The notes under the pieces were generated by a model. It was not told the DNA's origin. It worked only from the letters and a program-made list of their open reading frames with translations, and made no database searches. Of a DNA stretch of 64,000 nucleotides, positions 20,583 to 29,619 are shown piece after piece. The DNA is from Rheinheimera salexigens. GTDB lineage: Bacteria; Pseudomonadota; Gammaproteobacteria; Enterobacterales; Alteromonadaceae. Each line of letters starts with the position of its first letter. Positions within the stretch are counted from its first letter, which is position 1. Made by a program: the position numbers and the translations under genes. The stretch lies in NCBI RefSeq assembly GCF_001752395.1, contig NZ_MKEK01000001.1, positions 2,347,147-2,411,146 on the forward strand, given 5' to 3'.

Positions 20583-23333
20583 ATGAAAAAAACCACTATT
20601 GCCGCTGCAATTATGCTGTCATTACTAACAGCGTGTGGCGGAAAAGAAGCAACCGAGCACTATAGCGACGCCCAAAAATATATTGAGCTTAAACAATATA
20701 ATGCGGCAATCATTGAATTAAAGTCGGCAATACAACAAGAGCCTGAAAATAGCCAGTATCGTCTGGCATTGGGTAATCTGTATTTAGAATCAGGCAATGT
20801 TATATCTGCGCAAAAAGAGTTATTACGAGCGAAGGAAAGTGGCATTCCGCCTGAGCAAATTGCCCTTGATCTCGTCAGAGCTAGCTATCTCAGTAATCTG
20901 CATGAAGAAGTACTGTCGCTGTATACTGAAGACGATACCGTACTAACTGAACCGCTAAATAGCTATGTCAAAACAATCCGCGCATTATCTGAATTAGAAT
21001 TAGGCGCAACCGATAAAGCCTTAACCTTATTTAATGAACTGGCAGTGACAGAATATGCCGATATTGTTAGCTTTGCTCAAAGCAACATGTTGATTCCCGC
21101 GGGTCAATATCAAGACGCGCTTGAAAAATCGAACGCTGTACCCGCTTCTAGCCCAATATATCAAGAAGCTCTTAACCTAAGAGCCAATCTACATTTGCTA
21201 TTACAACAATTCGATAAAGCAGAAACACTATTAACTGAATTGCTCAGTGTACAACCCCAGAACTTGCGGGCGCACTTACTTGCAGCGCAAGCTAAAATTA
21301 AACAGCAAAAACTAGCAGAATCTGCAGTGCATATTGATATGATACTTAGCGCATTCCCAGAACATGCTTATGCAAATTACCTTAAAGCGATAACGGAGTT
21401 TGAAGCTAAAAACTTTATATCGGCCAAAGAGCATATCGAAAAGGCCATTAAAAACGGCTATCGCTCTGCTCCTGCTCGAGTGATAGCGGCCCTATCTGCC
21501 TATCAATTAGATCAAGAAAGTCAGGCGTTACACCATTTAACTGCCATTGAGCAACAACTTGATGCCTTTCCTGACGCTAAAAAATTGTATATTGGCTTGC
21601 AGCTAAAAGCCGGTAATACCGTTGACGCCGGTGAGTTATTGCAAGGCTCCGACATTGCGGCTAACGATCTTAAGTTAGTGGCTTCTACCGCTTTTAATTT
21701 AGTTAAACAAGGTTCAAGCGATGTCGCCCAGCAATTGATTGCCAAATATGAAAATGCCGGATACGACGATCTAGAATCATTAACCACACTTGGCACGCTA
21801 AAGCTGGGTATTAAAGGTCAAGAAGCCGCTGGGCTTAATGATTTAGAGTTAGCATTGCAGATGGACCCGAGTCAAGATAGAACTAGGCTTGTATTAGCCA
21901 GCAGTTATTTACGCATGCAAGAATATGCCAAAGTGGATGCGTTAGTAGACGAATGGCTAAAAAAACCGGAAACTGCTATTGCTGGGCACAATATGAAGGC
22001 ATATTCAGCTGTTTTACAACAAAAAATGCCCGAAGCTGAAGCTAGCATTAAACAATCCTTAGCACTTGACCCAGACAATGCCTTAGCCAATTTACTGCTG
22101 GCATCAGTTATGGCTTATAATAAAGAGTATCAAAAAGCAGATACCGTGCTTAATCAGCTACTTAAAACACACCCAGCGTACTTACCAGCTATAACTCAGT
22201 CTTTTTACATTAGCCGACAACTTAACAAAGAATCGGATGCACTAAAACATGCAGAGTCGGTATTAGAAAAATCAGCCGATAATTATCCATTACGTATTTT
22301 CTTAGCCCGTTACCATTATCTAAATAAACGTTTTGACGAAACATTAAAACTACTCTCAGCCATTGATACAGCTCAACAATTGCCCCCTGCCCATTGGATA
22401 ATGTTGGCAGACAGCTATTTAAGACAAAACAACCCGCGTGAAGCTAGCCGCACTGCGCAAAAATGGTTACAGTTAAATCCTAATGATATCCGAGCAGCCA
22501 TGACCTACGTAGAAATATTACGTAAACAAAATAACTTTGGTGAGGCAATTAAAGTTATCGACCAACAGTTGTTCCGTAAACCTGATAACGAGATGTTATT
22601 ATTAACCAAGTTAAAACTACTGACAGAGAATAAACAGTTTGATACTGCTTTAGAGCTTTTAAATCAGCTACCGGAGTCGTTAAAATCTAGGCCAGACATT
22701 TTAATTACTAAAGGTAAAGTTCAACTTAATAATGGTCAGCGTAGCGCTGGGTTAAATGATTTTTTAAAGAGTTATGAAGCTGCACCTGAACATAGCACCG
22801 CAATGTTGATTGCCGACAACTACAGTAAAGATTATTCATTACGCCAAGGTGTTGAATTTATAGAAAACCATATGAAAACGCATGGTACTAACGACAGTGT
22901 TGATGCCTTTTATGCCGCGTTATTAATTCAAAGTGACCCTAAGAGCGCCATGGATATTTATCAGCGATTGCTAACTAAGTCGCCGGATAATCTTATTTTG
23001 CTCAATAATTACGCCTGGTTATTATTAAATAATAACAAACCCAAAGATGCCCTTACTTATGCTGAAAAAGCCCTGCAGCAAGCCGGAGAAAACCCCAATG
23101 TTAATGATACATACGGTTCAATATTAGTAAAATTAAACCGAGCTAGTGACGCCATACCTTTCTTCGAAAAAGCACTTCAGCTTAAACCAGACTATGACGA
23201 AGCGAAGCTTAACTACGCAGAAGCTTTAATTTTAACTGATGATAAATCCCAAGCGGCTAAGTTACTGCAAAGTGTTAACAGCGATGAGCCTCGCCTAACC
23301 CAACGCAAACTTACTTTAACTCAGAAACTATAA
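20583..23333 (+). CDS. prsT: PEP-CTERM system TPR-repeat lipoprotein PrsT
   Basis: The protein is about 916 aa, with a lipoprotein signal (MKKTTIAAAIMLSLLTACGG; the lipobox LTAC marks the lipidated Cys) followed by many tetratricopeptide units along its whole length, for example YIELKQYNAAIIELKSAIQQ near the N terminus. The size and layout match PrsT of XrtA systems. The start at 20583 is chosen because AGGAG lies eight bases upstream and the signal peptide begins there; an in-frame TTG at 20562 would precede the signal needlessly. It follows wecC by about 50 bases and may be co-transcribed. Its role is inferred as a periplasmic scaffold for polysaccharide or PEP-CTERM protein export. Confidence 0.92.
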   Translation: MKKTTIAAAIMLSLLTACGGKEATEHYSDAQKYIELKQYNAAIIELKSAIQQEPENSQYRLALGNLYLESGNVISAQKELLRAKESGIPPEQIALDLVRASYLSNLHEEVLSLYTEDDTVLTEPLNSYVKTIRALSELELGATDKALTLFNELAVTEYADIVSFAQSNMLIPAGQYQDALEKSNAVPASSPIYQEALNLRANLHLLLQQFDKAETLLTELLSVQPQNLRAHLLAAQAKIKQQKLAESAVHIDMILSAFPEHAYANYLKAITEFEAKNFISAKEHIEKAIKNGYRSAPARVIAALSAYQLDQESQALHHLTAIEQQLDAFPDAKKLYIGLQLKAGNTVDAGELLQGSDIAANDLKLVASTAFNLVKQGSSDVAQQLIAKYENAGYDDLESLTTLGTLKLGIKGQEAAGLNDLELALQMDPSQDRTRLVLASSYLRMQEYAKVDALVDEWLKKPETAIAGHNMKAYSAVLQQKMPEAEASIKQSLALDPDNALANLLLASVMAYNKEYQKADTVLNQLLKTHPAYLPAITQSFYISRQLNKESDALKHAESVLEKSADNYPLRIFLARYHYLNKRFDETLKLLSAIDTAQQLPPAHWIMLADSYLRQNNPREASRTAQKWLQLNPNDIRAAMTYVEILRKQNNFGEAIKVIDQQLFRKPDNEMLLLTKLKLLTENKQFDTALELLNQLPESLKSRPDILITKGKVQLNNGQRSAGLNDFLKSYEAAPEHSTAMLIADNYSKDYSLRQGVEFIENHMKTHGTNDSVDAFYAALLIQSDPKSAMDIYQRLLTKSPDNLILLNNYAWLLLNNNKPKDALTYAEKALQQAGENPNVNDTYGSILVKLNRASDAIPFFEKALQLKPDYDEAKLNYAEALILTDDKSQAAKLLQSVNSDEPRLTQRKLTLTQKL

Positions 23334-23479
23334 GCAATAAGCCAGTCAAACCTTTTCATGGTTTGGCTGGCAAACTAAGTGTCAGCATATTTTACATCTA
23401 AGTTATACAGTTTATTCACAAACCTTCCCAGTCAAAATAACCCTTTAATAAATAACAATAAAAAATATCAGATTAATAA

Positions 23480-23495
23480 TGGCATCCTTAATGCA
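23480..23495 (+). promoter_or_regulatory. Candidate sigma-54 promoter for the PEP-CTERM gene
   Basis: TGGCATCCTTAATGCA matches the -24/-12 form TGGCAC-N5-TTGCA, with exact GG-to-GC spacing and two or three off-consensus bases. Transcription would begin near 23506, giving a leader of about 50 bases. PEP-CTERM genes in XrtA bacteria are known to be controlled by the PrsK/PrsR two-component pair with RpoN. Those regulators are not in the window. Confidence 0.55.
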
Positions 23496-23509
23496 TTATA
23501 TAAATGGTG

Positions 23510-23525
23510 AATCACTTTGGTGATT
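23510..23525 (+). promoter_or_regulatory. Small hairpin in the PEP-CTERM gene leader
   Basis: AATCAC, loop TTTG, GTGATT form a six-pair stem just after the predicted sigma-54 start site and 32 bases before the ATG. It may stabilise the mRNA 5' end or be an operator. Evidence is limited to the dyad. Confidence 0.3.
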
Positions 23526-23557
23526 AATCCATTAACAATACGACAAGGAATAAGGTT

Positions 23558-24460
23558 ATGAAAAATTTCAAACTTGCCTCAATAACCGCTGCAGCATTGT
23601 TGTTTAGCTCAGTTGCTGTTGCATCTGATATGTATATTGATTTAGGCACTAATAGTTACGACATGGGTCGCGGTGTAGGCACACCGGATGCGAATACTAG
23701 AACTGCCGCCTTCAATGAGTTTGGTTTTAGTCAGCTACTTGCGACATCTATTTATGATTATAGCGATGGTAGTATCTTTGGTGCCTTTTTTGACACCAAC
23801 GATATCCCAACCTTAACTGGCTTAGGTTTACCTGCCTCTGGTACTGCATTAGATGGTGTATCAAATGTAAATCTGGTTTTACCTAATTGCCCTGCAGGTC
23901 AATGTGATATCGATGCATTAAGTCCATTGGTTCCACCTCTAGGTAGTGACAATGAAGGCTATTTGCAAACTTGGGATATGCAAATGGTATATACTTTAAA
24001 CGGTACATTAACTGCAGCCGGTGGTCCACAATATACATCAGGTACCATTGATATCTTCTTTAACGATTTAAATGATGATACCAATGACCGGTTAATATTA
24101 ACCTTTTCAGTAACGGGTTCAGATATTATGGCTGCAAACTTGAACTTGTACTTTGATATCACCTATGCTGAAGCCGGTTTCCTGTGGATAGATAACGGTA
24201 GTGGTACCTTTGTTGATGCCTCAGCTGGTATAGCTAGTGGTAACTATGCACGAGTTGTGCTTGATACTAACGTTAACCCACCTATTCCAACTAACGACCA
24301 ATTATTGTTAGTAGGTACTAATGCCATTCGTCAGGCTACTTTAGATGGTTCTATGACCGCTTCGGTTCCAGAGCCAGCTTCACTGACCATGTTAGGTTTA
24401 GGTTTGTTAGGTTTAGCCGGTGTAGGTCGCCGTCAACGTAAAAACAAGTCTAACGCTTAA
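23558..24460 (+). CDS. PEP-CTERM sorting-signal exported protein
   Basis: The 300-aa secreted protein has an N-terminal signal peptide ending at SSVAVA-S and a textbook PEP-CTERM tail: VPEPASLTMLGLGLLGLAGV followed by a basic cluster (GRRQRKNKSN). Exosortase cuts such tails and the protein is then moved to the cell surface or matrix. The middle part is rich in Gly, Asn, Asp and Thr and has no catalytic domain that I recognise. AAGGAATAAGG precedes the ATG. It follows prsT but has its own likely sigma-54 promoter and a strong terminator, so it is probably a single-gene unit expressed at a high level. Confidence 0.92.
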   Translation: MKNFKLASITAAALLFSSVAVASDMYIDLGTNSYDMGRGVGTPDANTRTAAFNEFGFSQLLATSIYDYSDGSIFGAFFDTNDIPTLTGLGLPASGTALDGVSNVNLVLPNCPAGQCDIDALSPLVPPLGSDNEGYLQTWDMQMVYTLNGTLTAAGGPQYTSGTIDIFFNDLNDDTNDRLILTFSVTGSDIMAANLNLYFDITYAEAGFLWIDNGSGTFVDASAGIASGNYARVVLDTNVNPPIPTNDQLLLVGTNAIRQATLDGSMTASVPEPASLTMLGLGLLGLAGVGRRQRKNKSNA

Positions 24461-24488
24461 CATTAATTATCTTATCCAGATAAAACTA

Positions 24489-24513
24489 AAACCCTGCAAA
24501 TGCAGGGTTTTTT
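24489..24513. terminator. Rho-independent terminator after the PEP-CTERM gene
   Basis: AAACCCTGCA and TGCAGGGTTT form a ten-pair stem around AA, followed by a T-run on plus and preceded by an A-run that serves the converging minus-strand ThiF gene. Confidence 0.85.
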
Positions 24514-24548
24514 ATTATGGTTTATAAATATTTAATTCAAACTTTAAC

Positions 24549-25415
24549 TTATTCGATACCTAATTTACGCTTTGCTATCATCAACTTTAATTTAAACCAC
24601 GGATTTTTATGGCCAAATGGCATCCAAGTTTTACGCACCATATTACGGTAGCCATCTACCTGCATGCCTTTAGGTGCACAAATTAAATCACCACGATTAA
24701 GTAATATTTTAACTGCATAGGCTGCAGCTACACCGGCACTTAAGGTACAGCCGATAATAGTGGAAGGGCCGCGCTTCTGTTGTAGATTTACCGTATCAGG
24801 TTTAACTAAATAGGCACTTTGTAACGATGCTGGGGCTAAGCCTAAGTAGAAACGTAAGTATTGTTCAGATTGTGAAGCCCCCTCCATTCCAAAGTACTGT
24901 TCAAAACTCATTTGCCCAGGCATAAAACATAAAAATGCAGTTCCCATTCCCAGCGGGGCCGCTGTGATTGCTGGGATCCCCAACCTTTCACAGGCAGCAA
25001 AAACAGCTCTACGGGCATCAATGGCAAAAAAATCTAAACTATCAATATATAAATCTACGCCTTGTAAGAACTGCTCTACATTATCGGCCGAAATCCCTTC
25101 AGGAAAACTGCTAATCTCTGCTTCAGGATTAATATCCCGCAACATATCGCTTGTGACATCTAGTTTATTTTTCCCTAGCGATTGCATTGTTGCACCCACT
25201 TGGCGATTAAAGTTCTCAATACCAAACTGATCAAAATCAGACAGAGAAAAACGGCTAATGCCTAAACGAGCAAGGGTAAGAGTGTGAATGCAACCAACAC
25301 CACCACAACCGGCTATCGCTACTTTCTTTTGCCGTAACAACTGTTGCTCTTGCGGTAACGTCCAGCCTATATTTCTAGAAAAAGCTTTTGAGTAGTCAAA
25401 CGAGGCGCTGGTCAT
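24549..25415 (-). CDS. ThiF/HesA/MoeB-family E1-like adenylyltransferase
   Basis: The 288-aa protein has the nucleotide-binding motif VAIAGCGGVGCIHTLTLARL near residue 30, LSDFDQFGIENFNRQ near 58 with the Asp and Arg that contact ATP, and DLYIDSLDFF near 117. The family adenylates the C terminus of a small protein or another carboxylate. The CxxC zinc pairs seen in ThiF/MoeB are not evident, so sulfur-carrier activation is uncertain. It lies 14 bases after the PEP-CTERM acyltransferase and is probably co-transcribed with it. The substrate is unknown. Confidence 0.82.
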   Translation of the reverse strand: MTSASFDYSKAFSRNIGWTLPQEQQLLRQKKVAIAGCGGVGCIHTLTLARLGISRFSLSDFDQFGIENFNRQVGATMQSLGKNKLDVTSDMLRDINPEAEISSFPEGISADNVEQFLQGVDLYIDSLDFFAIDARRAVFAACERLGIPAITAAPLGMGTAFLCFMPGQMSFEQYFGMEGASQSEQYLRFYLGLAPASLQSAYLVKPDTVNLQQKRGPSTIIGCTLSAGVAAAYAVKILLNRGDLICAPKGMQVDGYRNMVRKTWMPFGHKNPWFKLKLMIAKRKLGIE

Positions 25416-25429
25416 AATTAATAATCCTG

Positions 25430-26194
25430 TTATCTAATAAGATAAGGCAGTAAGAACATCTGTTGTTTTAGTTGTTGTTCTAACAAGTAGTAAAGTTCTA
25501 ATATCTCGGGGTTAAGGTTTGAGGTGAACTTTTCTCTGGGTAAATAAAACAATGCTCTATTACCGTGATAATCATGTTCATCACCCGCTTGCTCAAATAA
25601 AAATCCAATCCGGTTTAATCGTCTGCTTAAGCGCGGCTCTACCACAACAAACATCGCTAAATGCGAACACATTTCAGCTAATGCGATAATACTTAAATAT
25701 AAACCAATAGCAATATTTGGGAAGTTTCTCCGTTCGTCAGCGGAAAAAACATCCGCATCTAAGCTGACATCATTAACCACAAAAGGTGTGTTTTTCTCAC
25801 CCGCACGACGGCGAAATGACTCAGGTACTGCCAAGCGCGAAATTTCACTATAACTACCTTGAGGATAATCTGCCATATTCACCCGATCCCGCCTAAGCGT
25901 GTCTAAACAATGCTTTTCAAAAGGCAGTTTTTTATCTGGACTATGTGGTGGAGTAATCACTAAACGTGCAGTTCCTGCATACTGCCCTGTGCGCTTATGT
26001 AATAACAACAATGCAAATGAGTATTCATCACATTCGTCGCTTTCTAAACCGTTTTCCTGCAGAGGCTCCCAACCCAGCTCCTCACAATATACAGAATGTC
26101 GAATTCGATAAGATTCTTCTCGTAACTCTTTAGTGTTAGCAAATTTAATTTCAAAATATTGATCGAAGTTCTTAGCTAACGTCACGTTTTCCAT
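25430..26194 (-). CDS. PEP-CTERM/exosortase system-associated acyltransferase
   Basis: The 254-aa protein resembles autoinducer-synthase/GNAT-like acyltransferases associated with PEP-CTERM systems. Its N-terminal FANTKELREESYRIRHSVYC is like LuxI-type synthases, the RDRVNMADYPQGSYSEISRL segment follows near residue 107, and RRRAGEKN near 129. Its product is unknown; an N-acylated compound acting as signal or building block is a reasonable inference. GGTGGGA lies upstream of the ATG at 26194. It heads a two-gene operon with the ThiF-like gene and forms the right edge of the PEP-CTERM locus in this window. Confidence 0.88.
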   Translation of the reverse strand: MENVTLAKNFDQYFEIKFANTKELREESYRIRHSVYCEELGWEPLQENGLESDECDEYSFALLLLHKRTGQYAGTARLVITPPHSPDKKLPFEKHCLDTLRRDRVNMADYPQGSYSEISRLAVPESFRRRAGEKNTPFVVNDVSLDADVFSADERRNFPNIAIGLYLSIIALAEMCSHLAMFVVVEPRLSRRLNRIGFLFEQAGDEHDYHGNRALFYLPREKFTSNLNPEILELYYLLEQQLKQQMFLLPYLIR

Positions 26195-26324
26195 ATTATT
26201 CCCACCTGACTAAATATTAGGATAAGTGTAGATTAATTTACCCCATTCTTAATCTTATTGGTTTAATATTATTTAATATCAACACATTATTTACTAGGTT
26301 ATTGATTTTTGTTTACTTAGCAAT

Positions 26325-26353
26325 AAAAAACGCCAGCAAAAGCTGGCGTTTTT
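26325..26353 (-). terminator. Rho-independent terminator of the psrA-fadE operon
   Basis: CGCCAGC, loop AAAA, GCTGGCG form a seven-pair GC-rich stem flanked by A6 and T5, just after the fadE stop on the minus strand. Confidence 0.85.
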
Positions 26354-26367
26354 AGTCTATTTAATCA

Positions 26368-28680
26368 TTAATCGTTTTTACTATGTATGCCTAATGCCGC
26401 TAATTGCTCGGCTTTAAAACTATCCACACTAATAGCATCAAAACGTAAAACGTTCATTTTCTGCAATTGCTCTGCTTCACTAGCAGTAATAATATTAGCA
26501 GCAAGTGCTTGCTCTATTGTGTCTTCTAAAGGCTGTTTACGGGCTAACTGGCCCTCACGTTGCGCTTGATGCAGCTTTTTCATCAAGGGCTGTGCTTGAT
26601 ACATAGCGACAAAAGCTTGTTCCATTAACCCCGTTGGATCTTGCTCGGTATCACCGACGTAACATAAATGGGTTAAACGGTCACGCAGCACGCCAGGTTT
26701 AGAAAGCGCATTACAAATATCTATCGCAACCTGATCTTCTGGCATTTTATAACCGATACCAAATGGAAAGATTAACGTACGCAGTAAGTTTGCAACAAAC
26801 CGATTAGGGAAGTTAGCAAAGAAACCATCAAATGCACGGCCTATTTCAAATAATGCCAACTGAATGCTGTAACGGACAAAAGGTAAGTCGCATTGCTGAC
26901 GACCATTATCTTCATAGAACTTTAATACTGCAGACGCTATATACAGCTGGCTTAAAACATCACCTAAGCGAGCAGATAACATTTCTCTACGCTTAAGCTC
27001 GCCACCTAAAATTAGCATAGAGAAGTCAGCACTTAAGGCTAAACCACGGCTCATACGGCTTAATTGCTTATAATAAGCAGCTGTTTCACCCGATACAGGT
27101 GCAGTATTAAATGCTCCTGCTGTTAAACCTTGCCACAATGCACCAAAAGTATTACCTAGTGCAAAACCTATATGCTTAATTAATAAACCATCAAATTGCT
27201 TTAAACCTTGCGCTTCATCTGGGTTGGCCGCAGCTTCTAATTCCGCTAATACATATGGATGGCAACGCGTAGCGCCTTGACCAAAAATCATCAGGTTGCG
27301 GGTTAAAATATTCGCGCCTTCGACCGTAATGGCGACTGGTATTCCCATATAGCCATGGCCTAAATAGTTTTTAGGCCCTAGTTGAATAGCGCGTCCGGCA
27401 TGAATATCAAAAGCATCATTCATTATCACCCGCGACATTTCTGTCATATGGTACTTGGCTATGGCTGTTACAACACTTGGGCTTAAGTTCATATCAATAG
27501 AGCCTGCGGTCATTACTCGCATTGCTTCTAAGCTATAGGTTAAACCACCGATGCGTGCCATTGCTTCTTGCACACCTTCAAACTTACCAATTGATAAGCC
27601 AAACTGTTGCCGTACAAAACAATATGCACTGGTCATCCGGGTGGCTAAATGCCCTGTCGCCGTTGCTAATGCTGGTAAGCTGATACCGCGTCCTGCAGAT
27701 AAACATTCAACCAGCATACGCCAGCCACGACCGGCATATTCAGGCCCACCAATAATCCAATCTAGTGGTATAAATACGTCTTTACCGTAAGTGGTACCAT
27801 TCATAAAGGCTAAATTCATTGGGAAATGGCGATCGCCAATTTCTACGCCAGGATGGTCGGTAGGAATTAATGCGCAAGTAATACCTATATCTGATTTATC
27901 ACCCAGTAATGCATCTGGATCATGTAATTTAAACGCTAAACCTAAAACCGTCGCAATGGGCGCTAAGGTGATATAACGTTTATCCCAATTTAAACGAATG
28001 CCTAATACTTGTTCACCGTTATACTCACCCTTACAGACAATACCCAAATCTGGGATCGCACCCGCATCTGAACCCGCCTCTGGACCGGTTAAAGCAAAGC
28101 ATGGGACGTCGGTACCATCTGCTAAAGTTGGTAACCAACGCTGTTTTTGTTCTTCAGTACCATAGTGCATTAACAACTCACCTGGGCCTAAAGAGTTTGG
28201 TACCATAATGGTTACAGCAGCAGATATGCTCCGCGTGGCAATACGAGATACTATGGTTGAGTTAGCAATAGCTGAGAATTCTCGACCACCGTAAGCCCTT
28301 GGAATTATCATCGCGAAAAAACCTTCGCGTTTAATAAAATCCCACACTTCGGTTGGTAAATCGCGATCTTCTTGGACTATTTTATAGTCATCAAGCATGG
28401 CTAATAAGGTTTCAACCTGATTATCCATAAAAGCTTGTTCGGTAGGCGTTAACTCGGCTTTAGGATAGCTATGTAGGGTTTTCCAATCTGGATTACCTTT
28501 AAACAGTTCACCATCCCACCATACGTCTCCAGCTTCCATCGCTTCGCGCTCAGTATCAGATAACGGCGGCAAAATGCGTTTAAACACAGTAAAAATAGGT
28601 TTCGTAATTAAATTTCGGCGTATGTCAGGTACACCAAAAATTATTGCTAATACAACTAATAAAATTATTAAAAAAACCAT
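26368..28680 (-). CDS. fadE: Acyl-CoA dehydrogenase FadE
   Basis: The 770-aa protein is long for an acyl-CoA dehydrogenase and fits the FadE group (E. coli FadE is a little over 800 aa). It has an N-terminal membrane helix (VFLIILLVVLAIIFGV), the ACD core with CFALTGPEAGSDAGAIPD near residue 190, and HAGRAIQLGPKNYLGHGYMG near 410, then a long C-terminal DUF1974-type region. It catalyses the first step of fatty-acid beta-oxidation, passing electrons to ETF. It follows the psrA-like regulator by 34 bases on the same strand, so it is probably under fatty-acid-responsive control. Confidence 0.94.
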   Translation of the reverse strand: MVFLIILLVVLAIIFGVPDIRRNLITKPIFTVFKRILPPLSDTEREAMEAGDVWWDGELFKGNPDWKTLHSYPKAELTPTEQAFMDNQVETLLAMLDDYKIVQEDRDLPTEVWDFIKREGFFAMIIPRAYGGREFSAIANSTIVSRIATRSISAAVTIMVPNSLGPGELLMHYGTEEQKQRWLPTLADGTDVPCFALTGPEAGSDAGAIPDLGIVCKGEYNGEQVLGIRLNWDKRYITLAPIATVLGLAFKLHDPDALLGDKSDIGITCALIPTDHPGVEIGDRHFPMNLAFMNGTTYGKDVFIPLDWIIGGPEYAGRGWRMLVECLSAGRGISLPALATATGHLATRMTSAYCFVRQQFGLSIGKFEGVQEAMARIGGLTYSLEAMRVMTAGSIDMNLSPSVVTAIAKYHMTEMSRVIMNDAFDIHAGRAIQLGPKNYLGHGYMGIPVAITVEGANILTRNLMIFGQGATRCHPYVLAELEAAANPDEAQGLKQFDGLLIKHIGFALGNTFGALWQGLTAGAFNTAPVSGETAAYYKQLSRMSRGLALSADFSMLILGGELKRREMLSARLGDVLSQLYIASAVLKFYEDNGRQQCDLPFVRYSIQLALFEIGRAFDGFFANFPNRFVANLLRTLIFPFGIGYKMPEDQVAIDICNALSKPGVLRDRLTHLCYVGDTEQDPTGLMEQAFVAMYQAQPLMKKLHQAQREGQLARKQPLEDTIEQALAANIITASEAEQLQKMNVLRFDAISVDSFKAEQLAALGIHSKND

Positions 28681-28714
28681 ATTACCTTCCTTCGCTCGCC
28701 AGTATTGGTGAGGC

Positions 28715-29395
28715 TTAACTTATTTGAGTAACTTGAGTGTCTTGAGCAACAATCGGACTTGGCGCAGCGATAGCTGCTGTTAAATAAGGTAGTAATCGTA
28801 AAATCACCCCTTCTATGTCAATTACTTCTTTATAATCTGCTTCAGCAATCTCGGTTAATGCCTCATTAGACGCCATAGTAAATACAATAGTACCCAGTGA
28901 AAAGTGTAACCGCCAAAATAACTCACTGGGTGGTAAATTTGGACAAGCTTGTTGCATTAGCTTGGTTAATTGACTTAACACTCGGCCATAATTCTGGTTA
29001 AAAAACCAGCGCAAATGACCTTGAACATCAGTATAGCCTCGGCCAAGCAATTGCAAAAATAATCGCGTGCCATTTGGATACACTTGATTTAACTCTAATA
29101 GTGGCCTTACAAACACCGACAATACTTTATCCAAAGGTGCCGGAGACTCTGCAGCTAATAACGCAGAAAACTCTGAGTCTAACCTTGGCATTAATGTCAC
29201 TAAGTAACGCTGTAATACAGCCTGAATCAACTCTTTTTTTGAACCAAAATGGTAATTAACTGCTGCTAAGTTTACTTCAGCTAAACTGGTAATTTGCCGA
29301 AGCGAAGTGCCATTAAATCCAGTTTCGGCAAACAAACTTTGCGCCGCATCAAGTATTTTTTGCTGAGTACTTTGCTTACTGGACATCATAACCAT
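28715..29395 (-). CDS. psrA: TetR-family regulator, PsrA-like
   Basis: The 226-aa protein has a TetR helix-turn-helix (FAETGFNGTSLRQITSLAEV, NYHFGSKKELI) at residues 18-60 and a C-terminal ligand domain typical of PsrA (NGTRLFLQLLGRGYTDVQ near residue 105). PsrA proteins repress fatty-acid degradation genes and let go on binding long-chain fatty acids or acyl-CoA. It is the first gene of the operon with fadE. A PsrA-type box lies just upstream of the start, which suggests autoregulation. The exact start could be M1, M3 or M4 of the clustered methionines (MVMMSSKQ). Confidence 0.82.
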   Translation of the reverse strand: MVMMSSKQSTQQKILDAAQSLFAETGFNGTSLRQITSLAEVNLAAVNYHFGSKKELIQAVLQRYLVTLMPRLDSEFSALLAAESPAPLDKVLSVFVRPLLELNQVYPNGTRLFLQLLGRGYTDVQGHLRWFFNQNYGRVLSQLTKLMQQACPNLPPSELFWRLHFSLGTIVFTMASNEALTEIAEADYKEVIDIEGVILRLLPYLTAAIAAPSPIVAQDTQVTQIS

Positions 29396-29403
29396 CGCGA
29401 TTT

Positions 29404-29415
29404 AAACAGGTGTTT
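29404..29415. promoter_or_regulatory. Candidate PsrA operator upstream of psrA-fadE
   Basis: AAAC-AGGT-GTTT fits the known PsrA dyad (AAAC-N2-4-GTTT) and lies nine bases before the psrA start codon, a position suited to autorepression. Confidence 0.5.
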
Positions 29416-29619
29416 TAAATGTACGTTTGAATCAGGCTAGTGTCAAGAATATTCTATGGTGTATACCGTCAGTATCTAAACAATAAAATTTGTTATGAAA
29501 ACACATTAATAACTATCCGTAATACATATTAATAATAAATGTTAACTCACTGGTATTCTTAGTATTAGTGTTTAGAATGGGTAATCAAACCGATTGAAAT
29601 TTCTTAATAGGACTATATT

